Translations under genes and position numbers: made by a program
Notes under the pieces: model-generated
Database searches by the model: none
What the model was told of the DNA's origin: nothing
Seen by the model: the letters and a program-made list of their open reading frames with translations, nothing else
DNA from: Kribbella sindirgiensis
GTDB taxonomy: Bacteria > Actinomycetota > Actinomycetes > Propionibacteriales > Kribbellaceae
DNA: 64,000 bases
NCBI RefSeq assembly: GCF_004331435.1
Contig: NZ_SJKA01000024.1
Span: 43,118-107,117 of the forward strand
Direction of reading: 5' to 3'
Shown here: in pieces, positions 46,759 through 55,283 of the stretch
Position numbering within the stretch: the first letter of the stretch is position 1
Layout of the letters: each line of letters begins with the position of its first letter

Positions 46759-49700
46759 GTACGGGCTCCAGGGTTCGTGCGGGGCAATGCGGCGGGAACA
46801 AGGAGGGACAGGTCTGGTGGGAGGCTGGTCCACCCGCTCGGACCGAGCGGAACGGGCTTGCCCTCCAGCAGCGGCACTTGCTGATCAGCATGCATGGCGA
46901 CGAGCAGCCACCGCGCTGCGGGCCGCGGAGTGCCGATGTCGAGCAAGGTAGCGAGCAGCTGTGCCATGCCGTACCGGACAAGCGGTCCGGCGTTGACAAT
47001 CAGCAGAGGCACACCTGCGGCCATGCGCTCCTCCCAACGAGGGTGCACAGCTTGCTGCACGAGGCGCGAGAGGTTCGACCAGTCCGCCCCTTCCTTATGT
47101 CCGGCATCGACACCGAGGGCAAATCTCCAGTCGATCCCATGACGGTCGGCGAGCTCCTTGGTCGCAACGACGACAAGGGCAGCCACGTCGAGCACCTCAA
47201 CGTCGAAAAGGCCTGGTAGCTCGCGGACAGCAGACAGATATCGCCTCGGAGGCACGCAGAGAGTGACTGCACCACGACGACCCAGCGACTCACTCAACCG
47301 ACCGACGACCTCTGGAACAGCGGTGTGAGCGAAATTTGTGAGGCTTGTTGGAGTCAGGGTTCCTGTGCGCGCGGTGGACTCGAGCTCGTAGACACCCTGA
47401 CGGTTGACGATGCCAGGGAGGACAACACTTACGAGGTCATCGAGTCGGTGGGAGGCTTTTGGCAGCTCGACAGCCGGAAAGCGCGCGGCGACGCTCTTGC
47501 GCACGGCGGACTCAGTGATGCTCCGCCCCGGCTTACCCCGCAACGCCTGCGCAACGGCCTCCTGCGGATCGAGGTCGGCTCGATAGAGCTCGTCGAAGCC
47601 AGACACCATGGCCGTGCTGCTCGTCGAGGCTGCCAGGACGAGCAGTCGCCGATCGGCGAGGAGAACCATCGAGTCACCGGCTTCATCCTCGAGCACCTTC
47701 CGGAGCGCTGCGATTGCGGTGTTGTGCGGCACGACACCGTCCTCCACCAGCTTGTCCGCTCGGCGCCCCAGCTCGATGGCGACATCAGTGAGGAGATCCG
47801 CCGGCGGGAAGGATTGTCCAGTCGCATCGGGGTCCACGGTTTCGGATAGGGCAATGAGATCGGCGCGCTTGGCACCGCGCCTGCGCAACTCCAACGCTGG
47901 CTCGGGCATCCGACAGTCGAGCTCGTACACCGCGCGGAGCAATGCTGCGCCTTGTTGAGTGCGCTCAACGCCGTCGAGCAGCGATCCACGCTGGGCAATC
48001 AGCGCGGCCACGAGCGACGAAACCGACATGACGCGGCCCTGGCTGGCGAGGATCGCGATTGCCTCGTCACGTACGCTGTCGAGTAAATTGGGTCGACCCG
48101 TGCTCCATACGGCGACCGCGTTGTCGACTGTGTGCAGGACTCGCTCGCGAGTCATCCGCAGGTGTTGCGCCACTTCACCTGTGGCGGGCCAACCGCGCAC
48201 GCTCTCGCCGCCATCGAGGCCCAGGACCGAATCGATGACAGTCCGCTCGGCACCCCTGAGCCTTGAGCGCAGCATTGCCACCACTCGCTCAGTGCCTATC
48301 GGTCCCGCCTGGCCAGCATTCTCGGTGCCCCTCAGCCGCCTGCGCCACTGCCCGATCCTTGCCTGGATCTCTTTGCGGTAGGTCTCCCCCAGGCCCCGGA
48401 TGGAGTTGATCTGGGTCGGGTGGACTCCCAGGAGATCACCGACGGTGGCAGCATCGAGACGGCCTAGCCCAGACAGCGCCCGGGCCGAGAGGCCGGCACG
48501 CTCCAACGGTGTTTCCAACGTGGCCTGCCCCGCCAACTCGTCGTTGCCCCCTCCACCCTGCTCGTGCGTGTCGAGGGACGCGAACACGTCGAGCCACGCG
48601 TCAGCCAACTGATCGGCGCTGCCGAATCGCTTAGACGCGTCGGGATCCAGTGCGCGGTGGAACAGTGCCGTGAGTTGGGTAGCGATCGAGGACTCGAAGC
48701 TCGTCGGCTCGACCACGGCGCGGTCGCCAAGGTCCGCCGGACGTCCCGCTCCTTCGCCCCACCATGGGAGCTGACCGGTGGCCATCTCGAAGAGTGTCGC
48801 AGAGACCGCATAAAGCTCGGCCGCACGGTCGTAGCGATGGCGCTTGCCACGACCCAGGTAGGGGTCGAGATATCCTGGCGTGCCGGAGCCGAGGTTCTCG
48901 ACGCTCTCACTTGCCAGAGAGAAGTCGAACAGGACCAATGACGGCTTGCGCGAGCCCGGGTCAGGCGTGATTCCAAGGTTTGCGGGCTTGATGTCGCGAT
49001 GGAAGATTCCCTGAGACTCGAGGTAAGACACTGCTTCCAACAGCTGTCCACCCAGCTGCTCAAGCTGACCGATCGTCGAACGCCCCTCCTTGGCCAGTCG
49101 GGTTGCGAGAGTCTCCTTACCGGCATCTGAAAGGAGGATCACGCTCCGGCCGTCGACGTCAAATGGGCCTTCGAACAGCCGCACTACCCGCCGATGATCC
49201 AACGACCGAAGGACGTCGGCCTCAGCGGCGATCCTGCGGGTGGCCGATTCGCTGCGCGCTACCTTAAGAACGAGTTCGCGATCCGGGTCGTCTGACTCCG
49301 TGTCTTGAACAGCCAACGCCAAGCCGCTAGAGCCTTCGCCCCGGCGCCCGGTCACGATAAAGCGGTCCCCGACGATGTCGTCCTTCTGTGCGTCGAGCGG
49401 GTCGTAGACAGGGATGGGCTGATCGCCAGCGTCGGGACGACGTACCTCGTCCCAGGCTGTGCGTAAAAGCTCGAGTACCTCTTCGACCGTCGTGGGTCGC
49501 TCCGACTCGACGGCGCTGGTAGCCATGGCCACGACGTCGGCGATCGCGTCAGGCATTCCTGGCGCGGCCGCTCGTGGGTCTAGCGCCCGAGTGATGGCGA
49601 GCTTCTCCTCGAGCTCGGCGAGGGTGGCCGCGGGGGACCTACCGGTGAGAATCAGGTACGCCAAGGCTCCGAAGCCGTACACGTCGAGCGGGATGCTGGG

Positions 49701-50933
49701 AAGGTTCTCCGCGGAGTGGCGCGCCTCGGGTGCCAGGTATAACCAATCGTCCTGACTGGTGATCCCCATCAGATCGCTTGCTCCGGCATTTATGGCAGTC
49801 CAGCGGGTGGACGCATCGGTGGAGCGATCCTTCTGGCCGAAGTACCAATCGCGGATGGCAGGCTGCGGGAGTGGCGTCTTAGTGGGGATGACCCAGACCC
49901 GGCGCGGCGCAAGCGCGCGATGCATCAGATGACGATTGTGTGCATAGCGGAGGAGTTCCCCGACCCGGATCACCAGCGCTACCCGCATGTCGAGATCCAG
50001 ATCTGCGCCTGCCGATGCGAGATACGCATCGAGTGGCAGCTCGGCATCGTCGTACTCGAAGACGAGGGCAGGTCCGTCGTCGGTCGTCTTGTAATCGACC
50101 GGCACCGCGATACCGTGGTGCCGGACTCCCAGCGTGAGCTGGAACTCGCGCCTCGCGAGCTGCTCGATACGCTGACGCTCGCCGGCAGCTGCCTTCGGGG
50201 GGATGTCGTACAGACGCAGGCGCCGTCTTACGTCTGGCATCGCGGGCAGGCTGACGAGGACGTCCTGCCAATCTGGCCCCTCAGCGATCGGCGCCGAGTC
50301 TGCGACTACGAAGTCCCCGACGAGGCGCGTCTTCGGAGTGGCGCGGAAGTCTGCGCGACCGCACAACGCTCGAATCTGCCGAGCTCGCACAATGTCGATT
50401 GCTTGGTGTGGATCCGCCGCCGGCTGCCCCAAGAATGTGCTCAACTTCCGCAAAGGCGGAGTCGCGTGGATCTGAAAGCCATCCAAAGCGAGGACGCCGC
50501 TCCGGGCGCGCTCTTCGAGTTCAACCGTGCTGTCGTTCCCGTGAAGGACTACGAGCGCATTGATGTACGGCACCGTTCTCCGTGCCGCCGGGTTGGGGGT
50601 GTAATCCCTGAGCAGGCTCGCCAGGCGCTTAGCCTTGCGGTCGGTGAGGAGCCACGGGTTTTCGACGTTGCGGCGCCCGTGTATCCAGCGCTGGGTGCTG
50701 CCCCGGATCGTGCCGTGCCAGCCTTTGAGCTCAACCACATATAGCCCTGTTCGCGTGAGCAACAGAACATCGAGCTCGGCCGAGCGACCATTGTTGTCGA
50801 TGAAGGTAAGATTCACCCAGGCTGTGGTGATTCCGTCCTCCGGCAGGGCCTCCCGGAATGCATCGAGCGCTGCCGCCTCGGAGGCGGTCGCTGGCTCCCC
50901 CATAACGATCCAGTTGCCAGAATCGGCCTTCAT
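46755..50933 (-). CDS. pglW: BREX/Pgl serine/threonine kinase PglW with NERD domain
   Basis: 1392 aa from ATG 50933. The N-terminus is a NERD nuclease-related domain (AELDVLLLTRTGLYVVELKG). Two kinase-like domains follow. The first has HRALAP at 338-343 instead of HRD and appears inactive. The second has HRDIKPANLG (645-654) and DFSLA with Asp670 but Ser in place of the DFG Gly. A helix-hairpin-helix-like segment (ALSGLGRLDAATVGDLLGVH) and a long C-terminal part complete it. PglW kinase activity is needed for Pgl function in Streptomyces. Start and stop both overlap neighbours (HTH gene and pglX). Confidence 0.94.
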   Translation of the reverse strand: MKADSGNWIVMGEPATASEAAALDAFREALPEDGITTAWVNLTFIDNNGRSAELDVLLLTRTGLYVVELKGWHGTIRGSTQRWIHGRRNVENPWLLTDRKAKRLASLLRDYTPNPAARRTVPYINALVVLHGNDSTVELEERARSGVLALDGFQIHATPPLRKLSTFLGQPAADPHQAIDIVRARQIRALCGRADFRATPKTRLVGDFVVADSAPIAEGPDWQDVLVSLPAMPDVRRRLRLYDIPPKAAAGERQRIEQLARREFQLTLGVRHHGIAVPVDYKTTDDGPALVFEYDDAELPLDAYLASAGADLDLDMRVALVIRVGELLRYAHNRHLMHRALAPRRVWVIPTKTPLPQPAIRDWYFGQKDRSTDASTRWTAINAGASDLMGITSQDDWLYLAPEARHSAENLPSIPLDVYGFGALAYLILTGRSPAATLAELEEKLAITRALDPRAAAPGMPDAIADVVAMATSAVESERPTTVEEVLELLRTAWDEVRRPDAGDQPIPVYDPLDAQKDDIVGDRFIVTGRRGEGSSGLALAVQDTESDDPDRELVLKVARSESATRRIAAEADVLRSLDHRRVVRLFEGPFDVDGRSVILLSDAGKETLATRLAKEGRSTIGQLEQLGGQLLEAVSYLESQGIFHRDIKPANLGITPDPGSRKPSLVLFDFSLASESVENLGSGTPGYLDPYLGRGKRHRYDRAAELYAVSATLFEMATGQLPWWGEGAGRPADLGDRAVVEPTSFESSIATQLTALFHRALDPDASKRFGSADQLADAWLDVFASLDTHEQGGGGNDELAGQATLETPLERAGLSARALSGLGRLDAATVGDLLGVHPTQINSIRGLGETYRKEIQARIGQWRRRLRGTENAGQAGPIGTERVVAMLRSRLRGAERTVIDSVLGLDGGESVRGWPATGEVAQHLRMTRERVLHTVDNAVAVWSTGRPNLLDSVRDEAIAILASQGRVMSVSSLVAALIAQRGSLLDGVERTQQGAALLRAVYELDCRMPEPALELRRRGAKRADLIALSETVDPDATGQSFPPADLLTDVAIELGRRADKLVEDGVVPHNTAIAALRKVLEDEAGDSMVLLADRRLLVLAASTSSTAMVSGFDELYRADLDPQEAVAQALRGKPGRSITESAVRKSVAARFPAVELPKASHRLDDLVSVVLPGIVNRQGVYELESTARTGTLTPTSLTNFAHTAVPEVVGRLSESLGRRGAVTLCVPPRRYLSAVRELPGLFDVEVLDVAALVVVATKELADRHGIDWRFALGVDAGHKEGADWSNLSRLVQQAVHPRWEERMAAGVPLLIVNAGPLVRYGMAQLLATLLDIGTPRPAARWLLVAMHADQQVPLLEGKPVPLGPSGWTSLPPDLSLLVPAALPRTNPGART

Positions 50934-51151
50934 ATTTCCCCGTGCTCCCCAGTCGCGGCGTCTTCCCGAGGTCTCTTCAGGCTCGCGCCACCACGCGGGT
51001 CCCACTCGTCAACTTTGCTGCCTCGAAGGCCGCGCAAGCACCCCATCTCACGGGGTAGCATATGCCTCCGGTCGCGCGGTGAGTAGACGCTGTCCTTGGT
51101 GACGCCGAGCCATGCTGCGAGGCTCTCGGTAGACGACCAAGGCCCAGGCAC
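50930..51151 (-). CDS. Small excisionase/MerR-like helix-turn-helix protein, first gene of the BREX operon
   Basis: 73 aa from GTG 51151, with GAAGGGA about eight bases upstream. WSSTESLAAWLGVTKDSVYS (5-24) is a helix-turn-helix of the HTH_17 type, and MGCLRGLRGSKVDEW (36-50) fits the wing with the usual final VDEW. Its stop overlaps the pglW start by four bases (ATGA), so it is transcribed and probably translated with pglW. It is not among the six standard type 2 genes and could be the operon's own regulator. The wing differs somewhat from the usual VGRLWRF-type sequence. Confidence 0.7.
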   Translation of the reverse strand: MPGPWSSTESLAAWLGVTKDSVYSPRDRRHMLPREMGCLRGLRGSKVDEWDPRGGASLKRPREDAATGEHGEI

Positions 51152-51234
51152 GGCGATCCCTTCCCGACGTCCGATATGCTTCCAATGGGACTTGCGATCG
51201 TACCGGACGGGCCCAGATTCAACTCAGCTTTGCT

Positions 51235-51650
51235 GGCTTGTTCTGCGAGGCGAGAGACCGCATCGGATCGCCGACAGACTCCGTCATGGCGGTGCCCGAG
51301 ACAGTCTGCGGATCGCCACCTTCAACTGCTCACGGCGGGCATGCCGCGGCGAGGGGTCGCCGTACTTGACCACTTGGCGCCACTTGTAGAACCACGCTGG
51401 GAGACCTCGAGCTCCCGGCACGCCACCGCCTGCGGCACTCCGTGCTGCTCCTCTGGATGACGATGAAGGTGGCCACGGCTACCGGCCGATCGTGTCCTTG
51501 CCCCAGAGCGCCGCCGAGCGCTTGAGTACATCGCGCTCCATCGCCAGCTCATCGTTCTCCTTGCGCAGCCGGTTCAGCTCGGCCCGCTCATTCTCACTCA
51601 ACCGGCCGTCACATTTGGCGTTGGTGAGTACCAGAACAGCCGACCCGTCG
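51235..51650 (-). mobile_element. IS3-family transposase remnant (end of orfA, start of orfB)
   Basis: On the minus strand, 51645-51490 reads ENERAELNRLRKENDELAME then RDVLKRSAALWGKD and a stop, the leucine-zipper end of IS3 OrfA. Continuing downstream, pieces of OrfB (GVPQAVACRELEVSQ, then YGDPSPRHARREQLKVAIRR in another frame) are visible before the sequence decays. The start of orfA and the DDE part of orfB are gone. It lies about 80 bases upstream of the BREX leader gene. Confidence 0.8.
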
Positions 51651-51654
51651 CTTA

Positions 51655-51881
51655 TCAACGCGCCAGATCAGGCGAGCAGACCGTGACGTCGTCGATGCCG
51701 TCGCCTGGCCGGCACTCCTCGGCAGTCAGCACGCCGGGCTGAGCAACCCAGGGCTGGCCGTCAGCGGTCGTGCTGATCTGCGTTTCACGGTCGTAGTGTG
51801 CCTCGTCCGAGACCGCCTGCTCGACGGTGGTACGCGCGAGGTGGGACATACCGAACGGAGGGCGCTCATGATCCAGGCCAT
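51655..51881 (-). pseudogene. Possible ATP-grasp-modified RiPP precursor, frameshifted
   Basis: From ATG 51849 the frame reads MSHLARTTVEQAVSDEAHYD then RETQISTTADGQPWV and an acidic, Cys-containing tail (EECRPGDGIDDVTVCSPD). The preceding PPFG and the YDxxTQIS...DGxPWV block resemble the leader of putative ATP-grasp target peptides (GRASP_targ type). The natural start may be ATG 51881 or 51869 in the next frame (MAWIMSALR), joined by one shift near 51857. No ATP-grasp maturase gene is present. Identification is tentative. Confidence 0.3.
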
Positions 51882-51892
51882 ACTTCGAGAGG

Positions 51893-52433
51893 TCAGGCGG
51901 ACTTGCTGTCGTGCAACGGGAGAACGTCAATGTCCCTAACGGGCCAGTGCGGGTACGTCTGCGTGGTGCCAACCTTCTTCCACCCCCAGCGTTTGATACA
52001 TCGCGTGAGCTTGTGCACCTGGGCGGGCGATGAGGCTCGCGAACGACTCTGGCCGGTCGGCGAGGAGAGCACCGACCAGCTGGCGGGAGAAGCCGCGGCC
52101 ACGGCAGTCCGTGTGTACGCCGATCTCGGTCACCGCTAAAAGAGGGCCCGAGGCAACGTCGGCAGGAGGCGGGTCAGTCTTGACACCGGTCCACCAACGT
52201 CCACGAGGAAAGTGAATCCGTACGAGAACCCAACGAGACGCCCGTCGAGCTCGCCAGCGACCAGAACGGACCCATCAACGCCGGCATGCTTCGTTAGACG
52301 GATCTCGAATTGCTCGATGTCTCCATCCGACATCTCGTGAGGTTCGGAGTGGGCGTTCGCGTAGAGCGGCTTGAGCCTGGGGATGAGTTCGGGTGTCTCG
52401 GTCCCCGTATGGCGGGGTCAAGATCAGGCTCAT
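51893..52433 (-). pseudogene. GNAT-family acetyltransferase gene with several frameshifts
   Basis: Three frames together give one GNAT: ATG 52433 (MSLILTPPYGDRDT), then ELIPRLKPLYANAHSEPHEM and SVLVAGELDGRLVGFSYG. After a shift at the AAAA run near 52138 the acetyl-CoA motif region VTEIGVHTDCRGRGFSRQLV follows. After a shift at the CCCCC run near 51984 the end reads WKKVGTTQTYPHWPVRDIDV to a stop at 51893. The Q/RxxGxG/A motif is CRGRGF. At least three single-base events break it. Confidence 0.75.
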
Positions 52434-52458
52434 GCTCTCTGCCTCGCCGCGTGAGCCG

Positions 52459-52780
52459 TTAGTCGACTGCCTGCTCCCAGGCCACCAGCTCCGGACGTCT
52501 GCCAGTGGCGAGGAACTCGGAGGCCGCCGCACGAGCCTCCTTTACGGTGATCGCGCTGCCTTTGCCCATGGTCCTTCAACGTCGTCGTAGAGCGTCAAGG
52601 AACTGAAGGCCGCCCCTAGCCCAATGTTCATCGTGGCGAGCTCGTCCGCACTGACCAAATCGACCCTGGTCGACCGGGCAGACTTGCGACTCGGTCAAGC
52701 AGCTCGTCGAGCTGAGCCTGACTGCCGATGCGCTCCTGCCCCGCGCCATCGTCGTAGTAGGCCGTCAAGAAGTCGTTCAT
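52459..52780 (-). pseudogene. Imm1-family immunity protein gene, frameshifted, without a toxin partner
   Basis: ATG 52780 opens MNDFLTAYYDDGAGQERIGS followed by QLDELLDRVASLPGR. One frame over, DLVSADELATMNIGLGAAFS and SLTLYDDVEG lead to ITVKEARAAASEFLATGRRP and ELVAWEQAVD before TAA at 52459. The arrangement (leader helix, G...F..L.Y.D, A..EFL.TG.RP..V.W) is that of Imm1 immunity proteins. A single base change near 52660-52675 splits the frame. It lies 4.3 kb from the intact Imm1 gene and may protect against a lost or foreign deaminase toxin if functional. Confidence 0.65.
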
Positions 52781-53109
52781 GCGAGTCCTCTCCCATCACC
52801 GCTGCAGACCGCGCCCGTGCAATCAAGCGCACGAGCCTAAGCACGCAGGCTGGTCATTGGTTCGCAGCAGCGGTCCCGCCGCTACGCGACTCCGCGGCGA
52901 GGAGCCCGACTGGCGGAGCCGCCATCGCGCTCCCCGAGTTCAAGCGACCGAGACCTTTATGACGAAGTGGCCGCGTCACTCAGCGCCGCGCAGATTGACG
53001 TCTGGTGGGTCCACGCGGACGGCACAGTCGAGCTGTCGTGAACTAGCCTCGACGGTCCAGGGCAGACCGCGTTCGTAGGCAGCACGGCCTGCACAGATGC
53101 CAGCGGGTG
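52781..53109. other. No supported gene; possible C-terminal scrap
   Basis: On the plus strand, about 52948-53041 reads DRDLYDEVAASLSAAQIDVW ending WVHADGTVELS and a stop, which looks like the tail of a lost gene, but nothing upstream in this frame is coherent. Confidence 0.3.
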
Positions 53110-53469
53110 TCAGTTGGCGCGTTCGATCCGTTCAAAGATGTCTGCGTCAGTCTCTCGCTGCCAGGCTGGTAGCTCGTCCCAGTCGGCGACGTAGCTGGGT
53201 TTGGGGTCGGGGATGTGGCGGTAGATTTGCGCGATCCAGCACAGCGCCACAAACCGGCCCTTCTGCTCCCGGCTGAGCTTGCTCGTGTTTCCTTCAGAGA
53301 CCTCGACGAACGCCCGCACCTGCTCGTAGACCGCCGCCACGCTCTCCCGCTCCCAATCGGGTGTCTCTTCCCACGGTGCGACGTACCCGGGCTTTGGTTC
53401 GCCGGGGTAGTGCTTCGTCACGCCTGCGATCCATGCGTCACGGAAGATGCGGCCCTGTTCGTTCGACAA
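53110..53469 (-). CDS. Small protein with two tandem copies of a RyR-like motif
   Basis: 119 aa. Unit 1 (about 4-45) and unit 2 (about 67-108) align along their length: EQGRIFRDAWIAGVTKHYPG with EQKGRFVALCWIAQIYRHIP, then PKPGYVAPWEETPDWERESV with PKPSYVADWDELPAWQRETD. The W-x-E-x-P/L-x-W-x-R-E pattern resembles RyR domains, which occur in bacterial second-messenger and defence proteins. The protein has no catalytic motif. It lies 30 bases downstream of the XRE-TPR regulator on the same strand and may be co-transcribed with it. Confidence 0.7.
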   Translation of the reverse strand: MSNEQGRIFRDAWIAGVTKHYPGEPKPGYVAPWEETPDWERESVAAVYEQVRAFVEVSEGNTSKLSREQKGRFVALCWIAQIYRHIPDPKPSYVADWDELPAWQRETDADIFERIERAN

Positions 53470-53499
53470 CAGCGTTGCTCCTTTGGACGGGTGAGATTC

Positions 53500-54780
53500 C
53501 TACAGCGGCGAGCGCTCGACGGACAGGCATGCCGAGATGTCTTCGCTCAAGCGCAACAGCCGCGCATCGTGGCGGTGGCTGGCGAGCTGCTCGTTCAGGC
53601 CGGAGAGCTTGCGAGCGATCACGCCCGAACCAGACTGCTTCGTCAGGTCCATGGCGGCGGTTGCGTAACTCACCGTCTGCTCGACATCTCGGCGCATCAC
53701 TCCTACGTTTGCCAGGTCCACCAGCACACTACCGCGCCGGCGCAGCGAGACGGGCGTACTCAGTGCTTCTTGCAAGGACCTCTCCGCCTGGTCCGGTTTG
53801 CCGAGGAGGGTGTAGCAGGTACCGCGTTGCTCGGGCAGCCGCGAGCCGTCGAAGCGCAGCCATCCTCCGGTCTGACTCTCGCGGCCTAGCCCTCTCACCT
53901 GTTCGGCCTGTTCCAGTGCTCGCTCGCTAGCACTCAGATCACCCAGTCCAGCGGCGGCCTCGGCCTGCACGGCACTCACCCAGTAGCGCGTGGAGAGGGC
54001 GCTATCGCCTTTAGCAGCCAGATCAGCTGCCGAGGCCAGCATCGGGACCGTGTCCGCGAACTGCTGTTCATACACGCTAATGAAAGCATGCCGAGTCAGG
54101 GAACAGGCCCACATGTCGCGGGCATCCGCCTCGCGGGCAGCCTGTGCGGCCAGGGTGTAGCAGTGGGCCGCCGAGGTGTACTGGTCGTTGTCGAAGAAGA
54201 CCTCGCCGGCCAGCTGAAACAGGTCACAAGTCAGCTCGCAGAGGGCTTGGCGCGTAGCTGCTCGGTGTGTCCGTTTCAGTCGGTCGACCAACTGAGCGAG
54301 TTGTTGCGTCACCAGTGGATACACCGCCTGCTTGGCAGTTGCCATCGCGAAGATCTGCCACAGGTGCTGGTTGAAGTTCGCCAGCTCCGCAACCGACCCA
54401 GCGTTCAGAGGCCCGTCGGCGACGAACTCGCTCCGATCGCCGACCAGCTCGGCTCCCGCAATAACGGTGCCCGCCAGGCTGAGGAGTCGCAGCAAGCCTC
54501 GGCGCGGCAAGTCGGTCTCTGTGAGTTTTCCAGAGGCCACCGTCTCGGCGGCCGGCCGCGATTCTGACGGTCCGCTGCCACCTAAGACAGCGTTGAGCTG
54601 CGCACTCGAGACTCCCAACGCCTCCGCGAGCCGCGGGCGGGCAAACGGCACTGGCACGGTACCGCCAGCCTCCCAGCGCGCCACGGTCGAGCGGTCCACG
54701 CCGAGATGCTCAGCCAGACGCTCTTGGCTGTACCCAGCCGCGCGTCGCCACTCGGCCAATCGGGTCCGCTTGCCTGCCAC
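53500..54780 (-). CDS. XRE-family regulator with C-terminal TPR-like domain
   Basis: 426 aa from GTG 54780, with GGAG eight bases upstream; an in-frame ATG at 54972 would add 64 unlike residues. The helix-turn-helix (LAEWRRAAGYSQERLAEHLG, then VDRSTVARWEAGGTVP) fills the first 70 residues. A Ser/Pro linker and a hydrophobic stretch (LLRLLSLAGTVIAGAEL, about 113-129) follow, then TPR-like helices to the end. Such proteins resemble peptide- or ligand-controlled regulators of antibiotic and differentiation genes. It is divergent from the small genes at 54997-55692 and probably controls them. Confidence 0.85.
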   Translation of the reverse strand: MAGKRTRLAEWRRAAGYSQERLAEHLGVDRSTVARWEAGGTVPVPFARPRLAEALGVSSAQLNAVLGGSGPSESRPAAETVASGKLTETDLPRRGLLRLLSLAGTVIAGAELVGDRSEFVADGPLNAGSVAELANFNQHLWQIFAMATAKQAVYPLVTQQLAQLVDRLKRTHRAATRQALCELTCDLFQLAGEVFFDNDQYTSAAHCYTLAAQAAREADARDMWACSLTRHAFISVYEQQFADTVPMLASAADLAAKGDSALSTRYWVSAVQAEAAAGLGDLSASERALEQAEQVRGLGRESQTGGWLRFDGSRLPEQRGTCYTLLGKPDQAERSLQEALSTPVSLRRRGSVLVDLANVGVMRRDVEQTVSYATAAMDLTKQSGSGVIARKLSGLNEQLASHRHDARLLRLSEDISACLSVERSPL

Positions 54781-54996
54781 CGTCGTATCTCCACCTCCCA
54801 CCGGCTGCTTGGCAGAGTGCCGCGCGTGTGCAGCGTTGGTCAAGGATGCGCCAGAGATGCCACAAACGTGCGCTGTCGTGTACCCAGCGTAAGGGATGCA
54901 ATTGGGTCTAGGCCGGACCAGTGGTGTCGCTCGACATCCCGCGCCCCGCCGCCTCAGATTGTCGCCCCTCATCTCGACGTAGGAGTTGGAAGCGCC

Positions 54997-55086
54997 ATGA
55001 CCGGTACGTGGGTCCTCACGCTCATCGCAGTTGTGCTGTACGGGTTCATGATCCGAGACATCTCGGAGGAGGTGCGTGGCGAGTGA
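54997..55086 (+). CDS. 29-aa single-helix membrane peptide
   Basis: ATG 54997 follows TAGGAG at a 12-base spacing. The product has a hydrophobic helix (WVLTLIAVVLYGFMI, residues 5-19) and an acidic tail ending EEVRGE. Its stop overlaps the GTG of the next gene by four bases, which supports it being a real gene. Function unknown; short single-helix peptides may be signals or membrane toxins. Confidence 0.5.
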   Translation: MTGTWVLTLIAVVLYGFMIRDISEEVRGE

Positions 55087-55283
55087 CTGCCCTCGTCGAC
55101 GACCAAAGCCCGACCGACCGCCGGGTCCGGGTCTGGTTTGGTGAGCATGTCATCGCGGATTACACCGCCGAGCCGACGACGGCCATCCAGTACCAAGCCG
55201 CGATGACTCGGCGCTTCGCCAGTCTTCGCATCACCATCGAGCCAGTGACTGTGGCGGTGGACGAAGATGCTGCCAACTCGTGA
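55083..55283 (+). CDS. 66-aa hypothetical protein
   Basis: GTG 55083 overlaps the previous stop (GTGA). The protein is beta-rich (RRVRVWFGEHVIADYTAEPT, then RRFASLRITIEPVTVAVDED) and soluble. I do not recognise it. The next gene overlaps its 3' end by 17 bases. Confidence 0.55.
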   Translation: MTALVDDQSPTDRRVRVWFGEHVIADYTAEPTTAIQYQAAMTRRFASLRITIEPVTVAVDEDAANS

